In this document: positions 9,408 to 19,062 of the stretch, one piece after another | How the letters are laid out: every line of letters begins with the position of its first letter | Numbering within the stretch: the stretch's first letter is position 1 | DNA from: Stutzerimonas chloritidismutans AW-1 | GTDB lineage: Bacteria > Pseudomonadota > Gammaproteobacteria > Pseudomonadales > Pseudomonadaceae | Direction of reading: 5' to 3' | Length of the DNA: 64,000 bases | Assembly (NCBI RefSeq): GCF_000495915.1 | Contig: NZ_AOFQ01000041.1 | Coordinates: forward strand, 1-64,000 | Translations under genes and position numbers: made by a program | Notes under the pieces: model-generated | Seen by the model: only the letters and a program-made list of their open reading frames with translations | Database searches by the model: none | What the model was told of the DNA's origin: nothing

Positions 9408-10155
9408 AAACGACATGATTCCCGTAGGGACTGCAGAAGGTACCGCGACCGCGGATAACCCTTTGCCTTTTCGATCGCAGAATGCGACGACTCTGCTCAT
9501 GAATGCTGATTAGGCGGCCAGCTACCCCGTTCCTACGGCAGAGCGGTAGGCATACATAGCCATCCTATGTGAATCTGAGGCCCGCAGGCCAGTGCTCTAA
9601 ACTGGAAAATTCATTAATTAGAGAGCCGGGTGGCATCGATGCATCCTGAAGTCATGGCCTTCGCCGATCAACGTGATGGCCGCCTCGCTCTCGACAGCCT
9701 ATAGAGGCGCGCCCGCATTTACGCAGATAGTTGCCGCTTGTAACTGACAGCAATCAGCTGCTAGTCAGTGGATAAGGTGACCAATAACGAAGAAAAGCTT
9801 GGATACAATACCCCATTCAAGCGCCGGCCAGGCAGCCGCCACTCCGGCTGACACCGCAGCCAGCGAGAGGCAGTTCTATTCTCATTCAAAGAACTAGGAC
9901 TATATTAACAACAAATTTATTCACGTAATTGAAACCGAGCATCAAGACTACAATAGTGGCGCGGGGTGTTGCGAGTGGGCCATGGCGTCCTTTGGAAACT
10001 GTTGCGCCATAGAATTAAACCTGTTTCCAGAAAACTATGAGTGCTCGTGAAGCAATCGTGCGCCGCCCTAACGGGCAACAGAAAGTAGAGTCGCTGGGTA
10101 GGCTTCCAGAAGTTTCGCCACCTATCATTGGTATATTATCGAAAGGTGATGCTAC
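9408..10155. other. Left end of the element, no convincing gene
   Basis: These 748 bases lie between the left attachment site and the unknown leftward gene. I see only short open frames. The best is a 40-codon rightward frame at 10037-10159, with no recognisable product and no clear ribosome binding site. The stretch may hold terminal binding sites for the recombinases, but I could not define a repeat. Confidence 0.5.
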
Positions 10156-11344
10156 CTAAATCGGCAGTGAGTCGTCTTGCAGGGCCGGTTGCGGCGGAAG
10201 GATGGATTTAAACGAATCGACTCCAGCCTGATAGATGCAAACCGTCCCATCCTGAGCTATGTTCTCTACCTCCCAGGGGGTCGACCTGCAAACCTCAGGC
10301 TTGCCAGCCATGCTTTCTACGGTGCACGCACCACTGAATGGGCACGGAGTAGGCCTCAAGGGTTCTTGTGTCTCAAAGCGCGTATCTTTCAGGTGTTGCT
10401 GTACATAATGAATACAGGACTGCAGCACCGCGAAAGCTTCGCGCATATCTGCAGGCAAATCCACTACGCTTCCTTCTGCGCCCTCCCAGCGTATTTCAAG
10501 CTCTCCCCCTGGTTTTCCTTGAAAAACCACGCGCTCAAGCAGATTCGCTGCAATATTTTTAAAGTTTTTAATGGTCATAGGTTCGCGCAGAAATGCCAAC
10601 TCCAAGAACTGGCGCTGTCGACGCACATCCAATCCTTTAAGCAGCAGTTTTTCATAGACTTGCAGCCCCTTCGACAGAAGCTCCGACCCCTCAAAAATCT
10701 TATAAAACATTGGAATGTGGCGGTCTCGGAACAGCCCGGAGTAGTTCTCAAATCCGTCCAAGATGTCGTTTACGATAGCTGTAAACATTACGGCACCGGA
10801 GGTGCCTTCTTCATAGCGCTGAAGTTGGCTGAGAGATGTGAGCGCGACCGAAGGGCTCGGTGCAAGCAGAGCTAGAGTACCAAGGACTACACGCTGATCT
10901 GCAGGGACTTCGCAGCCAGCCAAAAACTCAAGAAGAGGCCCAAAGGCCAGATAGGGAAACCCAGGTGTGTGCGTATCAGCCTCGGATTCTGCAACTCCAG
11001 CACGTATTCTTATATCCCGCTCGATCTCATAGGCAATACCTTCGGTAATGAAATCCAGGCCAGGTGAAAAGGTAAATTGTAACTCAGTGTCATCATCAAA
11101 AAACGCTGTCACATAAAATTCGACTTGCTGCTCAGGGTCTATCACCACTGCGGGCACTAGCGATTGACTGGGACTGACCTCAGAGAACTCCCAGCGCATC
11201 ACTCGCCGCCATTTGTAGTTGGGGGGAATGTGCTTCACGTAGCCTTTCAAATTGCGCAAGCTATCGAATGTCGCCCGGAGTTGGACTCCTCGCTTATCAT
11301 CAGCGCCAAACCCCATACTGTCATCGACCTTCTGGGCTTGGAGC
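10156..11344 (-). pseudogene. Unknown protein, C-terminal part, cut by IS21-type element
   Basis: At least 395 codons are open from the edge of the IS21-type element to the stop at 10156. An ATG at 11316 exists, but the frame continues in the same phase to the IS border, so this is the 3' part of a longer gene. The 5' part is probably the fragment at 19950-20357. Joining the two with a one-base overlap gives an in-frame protein of about 530 residues reading LYKELQAQKVDD across the join. I do not recognise the family. Visible features are a mixed alpha/beta N-terminal half of this part (VEFYVTAFFDDDTELQFTFS) and a Cys-rich tail with CPFSGACTVE. It belongs to the integrative element's passenger load. 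Confidence 0.65.
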
Positions 11345-11450
11345 TGTTGCCGCTGACCGAAAACTGACCCAGTAGAGGCTGTTCTGCCGACTGAAAACTG
11401 ACCCAGGTGTTCAACTGCTTCTGCTCAATTTTTGAGCAGGAGAACACAGG

Positions 11451-12959
11451 GTGATCAGTATGGAAATGATGGGCAAAATTCGGCGGATGTATTTCCGCGA
11501 CAAGCTGTCGCTGCATGAGATAGCCAAGCGCACCGGGCTGGCGCGCAACACGATTCGCAAGTGGGTCAGAGCACCTGAGGCCAAGCAGCCGGTGTACCAA
11601 CGCCGCGCGATCTTTAACAAACTCAGCCCTTTTCACGTCACGCTAGAGCAGGCGCTAAAAGCCGATTCGCTGCGCCCCAAGCAACAGCGGCGCAGTGCCA
11701 AGGCGCTGTTGGCGCAAATCAAAGCCGATGGTTATGACGGTGGCTACAGCCAGCTCACCGCGTTTATCCGTGCCTGGCGAGGGGGACAGGGCAAGGCGTC
11801 GCAGGCCTTTGTGCCGCTGACCTTTGCTCTTGGCGAGGCGTTTCAGTTTGACTGGAGCGAGGAAGGCTTGCTGGTCGGCGGCATTTACCGGCGTATGCAG
11901 GTGGCACATCTGAAGCTGTGTGCCAGCCGTGCGTTCTGGCTTGTGGCGTATCCGAGCCAGGGCCATGAGATGTTATTTGACGCCCATACACGCTCGTTCG
12001 GCGCCTTGGGCGGCGTGCCGCGCCGGGGCATCTACGACAACATGAAGACCGCCGTCGACAAGGTCAATAAGGGCAAAGGCCGGGCGGTGAATGCACGCTT
12101 TGCGGTGATGTGCGCGCATTACCTGTTCGATCCGGACTTCTGCAACGTCGCCGCTGGTTGGGAAAAGGGCATCGTTGAAAAGAACGTGCAAGACAGCCGC
12201 AGGCGTATCTGGCTAGACGCCCAGGACTGTCAGTTTCACTCCTTCGAGGAACTCAATGCCTGGCTGGGCCAGCGCTGCCGCGCGCTTTGGAACGAGCTGA
12301 CGCACCCTCAATACAGCGGGCTGAGTGTGGCCGAAGTGCTTGAGTTGGAGCGCGCTGAACTGATGCCTGTGCCAGCGCCATTCGACGGTTACGTCGAGCG
12401 GCCTGCGCGGGTCTCCAGCACCTGCTTGGTCAGCGTCGGGCGCAACCGCTACTCGGTGCCGTGTGAGTACGCGGGTAAGTGGGTCAGCAGCCGTTTGTAT
12501 CCGACGCGAATCGAGGTGGTGGCTGACGACGCGCTGATCGCCAGCCATGTCCGCTTGCTGGATCGCGACCAGGTCAGCTATGACTGGCAGCACTACCTCC
12601 CGCTGATCGAACGCAAGCCCGGTGCGCTGCGCAACGGCGCGCCCTTTGCTGATCTGCCGGCGCCGCTGCGTCAGCTTAAGCACGGTCTGGGGCGTCATGC
12701 CGGCGGTGACCGGATCATGGCGCAAGTTCTGGCTGCCGTACCGGTCGCCGGGCTCGATGCCGTGCTGGTAGCCGTTGAGCTGGTACTGGAGAGCGGCAGC
12801 CTGAGCGCCGAACACATCCTCAATGTCGTGGCGCGCCTGGCCGCGACCGAACCACCACCCAGCGTCGAAACCCACTTGTCGCTCAAGGAAGCCCCCGTCG
12901 CTAACACGGCGCGCTACGACCGCCTGCGTGGCCAGGCCGAGGAGGTCGGTCATGCGTGA
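11451..12959 (+). CDS. istA: IS21 transposase IstA
   Basis: This 502-aa transposase has an N-terminal helix-turn-helix ([19 protein letters not shown], near residues 21-39) and a DDE core. The visible core segments are FQFDWSEE, a central [10 protein letters not shown] and the Glu in [11 protein letters not shown]. The C-terminal region has the usual beta-barrel motif ([15 protein letters not shown]). The gene starts with GTG at 11451 or ATG at 11460 and overlaps istB by eight bases, so the two are coupled. It looks intact. Confidence 0.95.
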   Translation: MISMEMMGKIRRMYFRDKLSLHEIAKRTGLARNTIRKWVRAPEAKQPVYQRRAIFNKLSPFHVTLEQALKADSLRPKQQRRSAKALLAQIKADGYDGGYSQLTAFIRAWRGGQGKASQAFVPLTFALGEAFQFDWSEEGLLVGGIYRRMQVAHLKLCASRAFWLVAYPSQGHEMLFDAHTRSFGALGGVPRRGIYDNMKTAVDKVNKGKGRAVNARFAVMCAHYLFDPDFCNVAAGWEKGIVEKNVQDSRRRIWLDAQDCQFHSFEELNAWLGQRCRALWNELTHPQYSGLSVAEVLELERAELMPVPAPFDGYVERPARVSSTCLVSVGRNRYSVPCEYAGKWVSSRLYPTRIEVVADDALIASHVRLLDRDQVSYDWQHYLPLIERKPGALRNGAPFADLPAPLRQLKHGLGRHAGGDRIMAQVLAAVPVAGLDAVLVAVELVLESGSLSAEHILNVVARLAATEPPPSVETHLSLKEAPVANTARYDRLRGQAEEVGHA

Positions 12960-13755
12960 TTTGATGGCGGAACTCAAGGAGCTGCGCCTGCACGGCATGG
13001 CCACGGCCTGGGCGGAGTTAACTGCACAGGGTGAGTCGAACACAGCCTCGTCCAAGTGGCTGCTCGAACACCTGCTGGAACAAGAGCACACAGATCGCGC
13101 CATGCGCTCGGTGAGCCACCAGATGAACATGGCCAAGCTGCCGATGCACCGCGATCTGGCCAGCTTCGATTTCAACGCCTCTAGCGCCGACGCACGCCTG
13201 ATCAGCGAGCTGGCCAGCCTGGCCTTTACCGACACCGCGCAGAACGTGGTGCTGATCGGTGGGCCAGGCACCGGTAAAACCCACCTAGCCACCGCGCTGG
13301 CCGTGTCCGGCATCACCCGGCATGGCAAGCGCGTGCGCTTCTACTCCACGGTCGATCTGGTCAATCTGCTGGAGCGCGAAAAACACGACGGCAAAGCCGG
13401 GCGGATCGCCCAGGCACTGCTGCGCATGGATCTGGTCATCCTCGACGAACTGGGTTATCTGCCGTTCAGCCAGGCTGGCGGTGCGTTGCTGTTTCACCTG
13501 CTGTCCAAGCTGTACGAACACACCAGCGTGGTGATCACCACCAACCTGAGCTTCGCCGAATGGTCGAGCGTGTTCGGCGACGCCAAGATGACCACCGCCC
13601 TGCTGGATCGGCTGACCCACCACTGCCACATCGTCGAAACCGGTAACGAGTCCTATCGCCTGCAACACAGTAGCTTGGCGGCCCAGGCCAAGATCAAATC
13701 ACGGGAGCGAAAGCGTAAGGGCGGCCAGGAACCGGAGGACGATGAGTCGTTCTGA
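12952..13755 (+). CDS. istB: IS21 helper ATPase IstB
   Basis: This 267-aa AAA+ ATPase assists IstA in target choice. Walker A is GGPGTGKTH near residues 103-111 and Walker B is [12 protein letters not shown]. The start is ATG at 12952, overlapping the istA stop (ATGCGTGA); an apparent longer frame back to 12823 lies inside istA. The end is rich in basic residues. No damage is seen. Confidence 0.95.
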   Translation: MRDLMAELKELRLHGMATAWAELTAQGESNTASSKWLLEHLLEQEHTDRAMRSVSHQMNMAKLPMHRDLASFDFNASSADARLISELASLAFTDTAQNVVLIGGPGTGKTHLATALAVSGITRHGKRVRFYSTVDLVNLLEREKHDGKAGRIAQALLRMDLVILDELGYLPFSQAGGALLFHLLSKLYEHTSVVITTNLSFAEWSSVFGDAKMTTALLDRLTHHCHIVETGNESYRLQHSSLAAQAKIKSRERKRKGGQEPEDDESF

Positions 13756-14019
13756 TTTCATGGTGACGACGGCCTGCTGCATGGCTGCATGTGGCAGGTC
13801 TTCAACAGCTGAACTGGGACAGCGAGGGAGTGGGTTCAAAAGCAGCTGCGCTGGTAGACTTATCCACAGTTGCTGGTAACAAAATCAGCAATCCGCCCTG
13901 GGTCAAATTTCAATCGGCAGGGTGGGTCAATTTTCCATCAGCGCCAACATCGCTAACCGGCCAGAAGCGGACATTCACAGTGACTGAGGAATGAGGGGCG
14001 GGTCACTTTTGCTCGGATA

Positions 14020-14077
14020 ACCTAACGTTGGAATTCAGCGGCTGCCGTAGGCAGTCCGCTGGAATGACTTGTTAGGC
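14020..14077 (-). other. Integron attC site 1
   Basis: Read leftward, the 58-base site runs from GCCTAAC (14077-14071) to GTTAGGT (14026-14020). Inner arms ATTCCAGCGG and CCGCTGAAT pair except for one extra C in the first arm. This asymmetry sets attC polarity and agrees with the leftward gene at 14111-14671 being its cassette. Confidence 0.85.
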
Positions 14078-14110
14078 AACAACTCCACTGCCTATGGGTT
14101 TATAGCGGAT

Positions 14111-14671
14111 TTACTTAGGTTGGTACTCCAATGATGAATGGTGAAGGTTAATGCGCAAATTTCCCGCATCGTCTTTAACGTAACCCCACGTTTTGTCAAC
14201 GGTAGTCACTTTCCCATTTTTATCTGTGAAGTGAACTTTCCCCATAGTAATTGCGCTATTGCCATCAAGAAAAATAGCAGAAGTGACAGGCTCACATTTT
14301 TTCCAGCCTTTTAGAGCAAAACCTGTGTCGGCAGGGAAGGATGGGTCACCGCCAACGAAATAAGATAGCGCACCGGCACGTGTGGGGCGAAATGTTTGAG
14401 GGTTCACCGTGAGCGTAGGCTTAAAGAGTACTGCGCCCATTTGGTAGGCGTAAGCGGAATCTATGACTTTCTCGGCCAATGCTCTCGCTGCTACTTTTCC
14501 ATCCTTTTCGTATGCGGCGTTGATATCAAGAAGAGCAGCACACCATGCTTGCTGAGCTGTTAATGCTTCCTTCTCTGTTACTGCCTGATTTACAACGATG
14601 GGCTCGTTTGCGTTCGCAATATTTGAGGTAAGTGCGACTAATGCTGTTAATGCTACAAGTTTGACTTTCAT
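14111..14671 (-). CDS. Cassette protein, predicted exported, unknown
   Basis: This 186-aa protein begins with a clear signal peptide (MKVKLVALTALVALTSNIANA, cut in the ANA-NEP region), so it is probably periplasmic or secreted. The mature part has two Cys residues (AWCAALLD and WKKCEP) that could form a disulfide. The centre (TFRPTRAGALSYFVGGDPSF) and the end (GYVKDDAGNLRINLHHSS) resemble nuclear-transport-factor-2-like folds of small secreted proteins. That likeness is an impression only, and I name no function. The gene lies between two attC sites and is a typical single-gene cassette. Confidence 0.75.
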   Translation of the reverse strand: MKVKLVALTALVALTSNIANANEPIVVNQAVTEKEALTAQQAWCAALLDINAAYEKDGKVAARALAEKVIDSAYAYQMGAVLFKPTLTVNPQTFRPTRAGALSYFVGGDPSFPADTGFALKGWKKCEPVTSAIFLDGNSAITMGKVHFTDKNGKVTTVDKTWGYVKDDAGNLRINLHHSSLEYQPK

Positions 14672-14722
14672 AGTTGGGAGACCTCTGGGTTGAAAGAATT
14701 GGATTGTTGCGTGTTTGACTGT

Positions 14723-14844
14723 GCCTAACGTTCAAATTGAGGGGCTGGCCGCCACGAAACGTGAACGGAGCCCCGAAAGTTCAAGAAACCGCAGGCCGTA
14801 AAAGAACGCTTATCGGCCAGTCCCTCTCGAATGTAGGGTTAGGC
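14723..14844 (-). other. Integron attC site 2
   Basis: The site runs leftward from GCCTAAC (14844-14838) to GTTAGGC (14729-14723), 122 bases. Outer boxes are perfect and the inner arms GGGACTGGCCG and CGGCCAGCCCC pair with one mismatch. The long centre contains further self-complementary stretches. It closes the small cassette upstream (14845-15101). Confidence 0.8.
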
Positions 14845-14981
14845 CGGAGAATGGGCGCACAGGCGAAACAGCGACCAACCCCAGCGCCACTTTACACCGC
14901 GAAACGTGAAGCCGCCACGGACAAAAAACCACCGAAGCCGCCCCGCCTGGCCGTCACCGCCGCCCGGAAAAACAGCGGCGG

Positions 14982-15095
14982 TTACGAAAGGCAGGGCCAG
15001 GTTTCGCCATCTTCTGAGGATGTGATTTTATATCCGTTTCGCTCTAGCACTAGCAAGGCAGGAATGAGAGTATTTGCTGCAGCTGAAATCTTCAT
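14982..15095 (-). CDS. Small cassette protein, 37 aa
   Basis: This open frame of 37 codons begins six bases after attC 3 in the direction of the cassette and is the only leftward frame of note in this cassette. It reads MKISAAANTLIPALLVLERN, then a short hydrophilic tail. The start position, just past the recombination point, is normal for cassette genes. The short product could be a remnant of a longer one. I do not recognise a family with certainty, and the cassette might instead be non-coding. Confidence 0.4.
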   Translation of the reverse strand: MKISAAANTLIPALLVLERNGYKITSSEDGETWPCLS

Positions 15096-15101
15096 GTGTT
15101 T

Positions 15102-15149
15102 GCCTAACGCCGCAATCACCCGCTTGTCGGGTGCATTGCTTTGTTATGC
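15102..15149 (-). other. Integron attC site 3
   Basis: The 48-base site runs leftward from GCATAAC (15149-15143) to GTTAGGC (15108-15102). Arms GCAATGCACCCG and CGGGTGATTGC pair perfectly except for one extra G in the first arm, the polarity mark of attC. The stop codon of the acetyltransferase gene lies inside the site. Confidence 0.88.
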
Positions 15150-15652
15150 GCTTTCTCTGCAAGTGCGTTGATCGCACATTCATCTAACCGGGCACGCCGT
15201 ACCTCTTCGAATATCCGAGCGCCCGAGCGCTCGTAGAAGCTCCTTCCTCGATCATTGTCGGTAGCCACGATCCAGTCAATACGCCCGCAGCCAGTATTCT
15301 GAGCGAGGATACACAGCTCTGAGAGTAGAGCTTCGCCCACACCGCTTCCCCGGAACTGCGGATAGACAAACAGATCGTCTAGCCAGATGCCAGGCTTGGC
15401 AATGAACGTGGAATAGATACTGTAGTACGTCGCGATACCCACGGCCTCGCCTGACTTCATGGCCAAGAGCGCAAACGCCTTGGGTTGTTCGGAGAAGAAA
15501 GCTTCCTCAATGTCAGCTTCCGTAGATTGAAGCGAATTCAAACACCCATCGAATTCCGCTTTTCCTCGAACAAGGTCGAGTATCGCAGGAACGTCCGCTT
15601 TTTCTGCCTTCCTGATTTCAATAATAAGAGTACCCTCTCTATGGATGCGCAT
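15116..15652 (-). CDS. GNAT-family N-acetyltransferase (gene cassette)
   Basis: This 178-aa acetyl-CoA-dependent acyltransferase has the diagnostic motif A of the fold, FRGSGVGEALLSEL (the acetyl-CoA loop Q/R-x-x-G-x-G/A), after WLDDLFVYP. Motif B (DNDRGRSFYERSGARIFEE) follows. The substrate is unknown. Its last codons (NKAMHPTSG) are read from the attC site, a frequent sign of cassette genes. The start ATG at 15652 lies within a degenerate recombination core (GTTATGC), and AGAGAGGG lies inside the frame, so a later non-ATG start cannot be excluded. Confidence 0.85.
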   Translation of the reverse strand: MRIHREGTLIIEIRKAEKADVPAILDLVRGKAEFDGCLNSLQSTEADIEEAFFSEQPKAFALLAMKSGEAVGIATYYSIYSTFIAKPGIWLDDLFVYPQFRGSGVGEALLSELCILAQNTGCGRIDWIVATDNDRGRSFYERSGARIFEEVRRARLDECAINALAEKAHNKAMHPTSG

Positions 15653-15863
15653 AACGCCGCCAACACGCGCAGCTTTGTAGTGAAGGCGAAGCCGCAACCG
15701 AAATGGTGTCGCTATGCTTGGATTGGTTAGTGGCAGACGCCCGTGACGTTGGCTCTTGCCCAAAGCAGGCTCCCATGAAGCGTTGGCCGCCTACATTCTC
15801 TGCGGAGTGGTTGCCTCTCTAGTTCAGGCAACCAGCAGGTGACGTCTAACCGCGTGCTGTGCA
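15653..15863. other. Cassette spacer with degenerate core sites
   Basis: No gene is seen in these 211 bases. A hairpin GGTTGCCT/AGGCAACC lies near 15810-15834. GTCTAAC at 15844-15850 and GTTAGTG at 15726-15732 resemble integron core boxes, but no good attC arms pair between them. The stretch may hold one or two decayed attC sites. Confidence 0.35.
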
Positions 15864-16343
15864 TCAGTCTTTCATATTCTTCCACGCGAATACCGAGGCC
15901 AAAATAATGATACCGATGGCAGCACCAAAGTATAACGTAGCGATCGTAGCGCCAATCTCTACCGCCTGCTCAAGGAACAGAACCACCAGTAGCACAACAG
16001 CCACTTGGCTTACTGTTATCTTCAAATCATGGAAGCTCTTAATGTCCAGAGGGTTTTGGGATTCTCTGTCATCATCAGACACCGGACGGATGAACAGACG
16101 ATACAGGTTAACCGCCATGATCTGAAAAGTAATAGCGATCAGCAGGAGATCCAACAGCTTCAGGAGGCGAACCGCGAGGCTCTTGCCGTCGTCAGCAGAG
16201 ACAGGTATATCACGTACTACATCCAGTGCGGTATTCCAGATTATGTTAACCGAGGCACCATACAAGAGCAAAGATGACACCGCACAGATAACGACTGCCA
16301 CCCACACCATAAACCGACTACTTCTGAAAACTCTCTCGATCAT
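15864..16343 (-). CDS. YqhA-family (UPF0114) membrane protein
   Basis: This 159-aa inner-membrane protein has four predicted hydrophobic segments: near residues 11-30 (VWVAVVICAVSSLLLYG), 56-78 (LLDLLLIAITFQIMAVNLYRL), 105-122 (VSQVAVVLLVVLFL) and 130-150. The N terminus MIERVFRSSRF and the topology match YqhA-like proteins of unknown function. ATG at 16343 is chosen because GGAGAA precedes it; a GTG at 16364 also opens the frame. It lies upstream of the acetyltransferase in the same orientation and may be a further cassette, but its own attC is not clear. Confidence 0.75.
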   Translation of the reverse strand: MIERVFRSSRFMVWVAVVICAVSSLLLYGASVNIIWNTALDVVRDIPVSADDGKSLAVRLLKLLDLLLIAITFQIMAVNLYRLFIRPVSDDDRESQNPLDIKSFHDLKITVSQVAVVLLVVLFLEQAVEIGATIATLYFGAAIGIIILASVFAWKNMKD

Positions 16344-16860
16344 AATTTCTCCGGGCCGCGTCACAACGTCAGTTACAGACTCACAATTTTCTCTTAGTCG
16401 GTTTCACCGGACCATCTACTATCTCGTTAATCAACCTCTAGATTGTGCTTTCTACGGCGTTAGCCGAACACTGGAGCTGTCGGATTACTGCTGGATTACT
16501 TCAAACGTTCGTGACCCTGACATGACCTGGAGAAAAGCCACTAACAGTGATTAGACCGAACGCTCGACTAATACGCAGCCTAACATTTCGCTAACAATGT
16601 TGACTTTTCTCTTGCGGATCAGTGTTTTATGCATCTTTCACTCCCTTCTGCTGCGACGTTATATCGAACGCGGTATAAGCCAGTTATAGCCGAATGCGGC
16701 ATAAGCCCGCGCTTCACAGCATGTCGCCAAAGCTAGCAGGAATGAATGCTTGTGTGAGATAAGCAAGGCATCCATGCCGCCGAAGATGGGACTGCGCGTG
16801 AGCAGTTGTTTCCATAATGCTTTTTCTGCTGTTGATTGCCAAGAAATTAGTGGCCGCTTC
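16344..16860. other. Spacer between YqhA-like gene and IS1182-type element
   Basis: No gene is supported in these 517 bases. GCCTAAC at 16578-16584 matches an integron core box and may mark the outer edge of the cassette array, but I found no matching partner. The rest shows only short unrelated frames. Confidence 0.4.
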
Positions 16861-18535
16861 TGGCCCAGAGTGTGTAAAAACGCTGCTAGCCAGTGGTCTA
16901 TGAGCAACGACCCCTGTCGGTTGAGCGAGGACGCTGATTAACGTCACAGAAGCGGATCAGTAGCGGATCAGTAGCGGCTAGAAGTCTCCAGACCCAACCT
17001 GAGGAAATCCAGGGCGATCCTGTAGCGGTTTTTAGACCGACATCGCCTTCATCAGGTTGCTGGTGCCAAGGATGTTCATGACTCGCTTCAGGTTATAGGC
17101 GAGCACATTCAAGCTCATCTCCGCACTAACACCCGGCAGCCGGCGTGTCAGGAAATGGGTTGCGCCCATCCATTGTTTGAGCGTCCCGAAGGGGTGCTCA
17201 ACAGTTCGTTTTCGAACTCGCATCATCTCCGGTGCGTTACTCAACCGGTTCTGCATTTCCTCCAACACCGCTTCATGTTCCCAGCGCCGAACCCGTCGTT
17301 GCTTGCTCGGTGTGCACTGCAATTTCAAAGTGCAGCCTTGGCATTTCGAACTCCAGTACCGGTGCAGCTCATGCCTTTTTCAATACTGGAAAAACGCCAG
17401 ATCAGCGCCTCTCCAGCCGGGCAGGTATATTCGTTTTTCGCCGCGTCATAGATAAAGGCATCATTGTTGAAGCGCCCGTCGGCTTTGGCTGCCGAGGTCA
17501 TCGGTTTGGGTACATAGGTGATGATATTGGCGTCGTGGCAAGCCAGGATCTCCTCGCTCTTGAAGTAACCTCGATCAGCTACAACCGACAGCGTTTCTGA
17601 TGCCATTGCCTCCTGTGCCTGTTTGGCCATTGCGCTGAGCTGATCGCGGTCTGAACCGACGTTGGTGACCTCGTGAGCAACGATCAAATGGTGCTGGGTG
17701 TCGACTGCGGTCTGCACGTTGTAGCCAACGATTCCAGTGCCGCGAGTCATCATCGAGCGGGCATCCGGGTCGGTCAGTGAGACCTGTTTGTCCGGCGATT
17801 CGTTGAGCTGGATTTCAATCGCCTGAAGCTCCTTCATCTGGGCCTTCAGCTTGGCGATTCGCTCTTCCAGGCGCACTACTTTTGGCTGAGGGGATTTAGG
17901 CTCTTCCTGGTCAGCGGCGTCGAGCGCCGTGAGGTAACGGTTGATGCTCGATTCAATTTCTTCCATTCGCCGCTTCAGTTTGGCGCTGGTGAAATTGCGG
18001 TCGCGATTGTTGACCGCCTTGAATTTGCTGCCGTCGATGGCAACCAGATTTTCTCCGAACAGCCCCAGCTGCTGACACAGCACAACGAACTGCCGGCAGA
18101 CGCCTCGGATGGCCTTGCTGTTATCTTTCCGGAAGTTGGCGATGGTCTTGAAATCCGGCATCAACCGCCCAGTCAGCCACATCAGTTCGACGTTGCGCTG
18201 AGTCTCTCGCTCAAGGCGCCGACTCGATTGAATACGGTTGAGATAGCCGTAGATGTAGATCTTCAGCAGGATCGCAGGATGGTAAGCAGGCCGGCCTGTA
18301 TCCGCTGGAGTTGCGCTTTCAAAACCCAACGAAACTAGGTCAAGTTCATCAACGAAGACATCAACCACTCGCACCGGATTGGTATCGCTGACGTAGTCGT
18401 CAACGCTTTCGGGGAGCAACGTACTTTGGCCTCGATGCTCACCTTGAATGAAGCGCTTCATGGGTGACCCTTGCGATGGAATCGCCCGAAAGCATAGCAA
18501 GGGTTCGATCAGACGTTTTTACACACTCTGGGCCA
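16861..18535. mobile_element. IS1182-family insertion sequence, inactivated
   Basis: A perfect 22-base inverted repeat, starting TGGCCCAGAGTG at the left and repeated in reverse at 18514-18535, encloses one leftward transposase gene. Similarity extends a few bases further out (GGCYGCTTY), so the true ends may be about six to eight bases beyond these limits. The transposase is frameshifted, so the copy should not move by itself. Confidence 0.85.
17032..18461 (-). pseudogene. IS1182-family transposase, frameshifted
   Basis: Reading starts at ATG 18461 (MKRFIQGEHRGQSTLLPESV) and follows the family pattern: the N-terminal domain with GRPAYHPAILLKIYIYGY, the DDE core with LVAIDGSKFKAVN and LSVVADRGYFKSEE, then the Cys-rich segment. 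Near 17370 the frame shifts. The correct continuation HRYWSSKCQGCTLKLQC and the final EHPFGTLKQWMG (with the catalytic Glu) lie in another frame, ending at 17032. Restoring one G in the GGCATGAGCTG segment repairs it. A single-base deletion or a sequencing error is equally possible. Confidence 0.85.
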
Positions 18536-18721
18536 AAAGCAGCCGCCCGAAGCCGTCTACGAAAAGAAGGTCTACTCACAGTATCAGTCAATCCGCTTGA
18601 AACACCTTGCGACCTTTCCTCGATTGAGAAGCCACAAATGCACCTCTAGAGTTGCCTCCGCAACGCCGGGCCCCTCTGACAGCTAACCGCTGCCATGTCG
18701 GAGTTGCAGTTTGCACAACTT
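18536..18721. other. Spacer between IS1182-type and IS3-type elements
   Basis: These 186 bases hold no recognisable gene or site. They separate the right repeat of the IS1182-type element from the left repeat of the IS3-type element. Confidence 0.5.
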
Positions 18722-18783
18722 TGAATCGCCCCTAGTTTCGTAGACACCTCCAGGCCTCATAATACGGCCCATTAGGAGGTGCC

Positions 18784-19062
18784 ATGAGCAACCCGCGTTA
18801 TCCCGAAGAATTCAAAATCGAAGCAGTCAAACAGGTGACCGAGCGAGGTCTGCCGGTGGCTGAGGTAGCTGCTCGTCTGGGCATGTCGACACACAGCCTG
18901 TATGCCTGGGTGAAGCGCTACAGCAAGCCCCAAGAGCAGCGAGCGCAAGAGGACGATCAGCAAGCTGAGCTACGTCGTCTGCGTGCTGAACTCAAGCGCG
19001 TGACCGAAGAGCGAGACATCCTAAAAAAGGCCGCCGCGTACTTTGCCAAGGAGTGCGGCTGA
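18784..19062 (+). CDS. IS3-family OrfA
   Basis: This 92-aa DNA-binding subunit has an N-terminal helix-turn-helix (EFKIEAVKQVTERGLPVAEV and LGMSTHSLYAWVKRY) and a C-terminal leucine-zipper-like helix (LRRLRAELKRVTEERDILKKA). The start ATG at 18784 follows GGAGGTGCC. It overlaps orfB, and the slippery heptamer near its 3' end should allow an OrfAB fusion transposase to be made. Confidence 0.93.
   Translation: MSNPRYPEEFKIEAVKQVTERGLPVAEVAARLGMSTHSLYAWVKRYSKPQEQRAQEDDQQAELRRLRAELKRVTEERDILKKAAAYFAKECG
19023..19029 (+). promoter_or_regulatory. Programmed -1 frameshift site A-AAA-AAG
   Basis: AAAAAAG lies in the orfA frame as xxA AAA AAG, the standard heptamer for -1 slippage. orfB lies in the -1 frame and is open across this point. 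Confidence 0.85.

Larger units (their letters stand above)
11345..13949. mobile_element. IS21-family insertion sequence
   Basis: This 2605-base element has imperfect 27-base terminal inverted repeats. The left end begins TGTTGCCGCTGA and the right end, read inward, TGTTGGCGCTGA; both continue into GAAAA-YTGACCCA. A second GAAAACTGACCCA copy lies at 11393-11405, as usual for multiple transposase binding sites in this family. It encodes overlapping istA and istB. I see no matching 4-8-base target duplication at its two ends, so one flank has probably been rearranged since insertion. Confidence 0.9.

Noticed and set aside
9264-9500. Leftward frame of 78 codons across the left attachment site
   Set aside because: It spans the element junction, has no family motifs and no good ribosome binding site, so it is most likely chance.
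13791-13994. Rightward frame after istB
   Set aside because: It crosses the right end of the IS21-type element and has no support.
14737-15171. Rightward frame of 144 codons through two attC sites
   Set aside because: It reads against cassette polarity and translates attC DNA; composition is that of folded recombination sites, not protein.
16951-16977. Tandem copies of AGCGGATCAGT
   Set aside because: Only about two and a half units inside the IS1182-type element; no sign of function.
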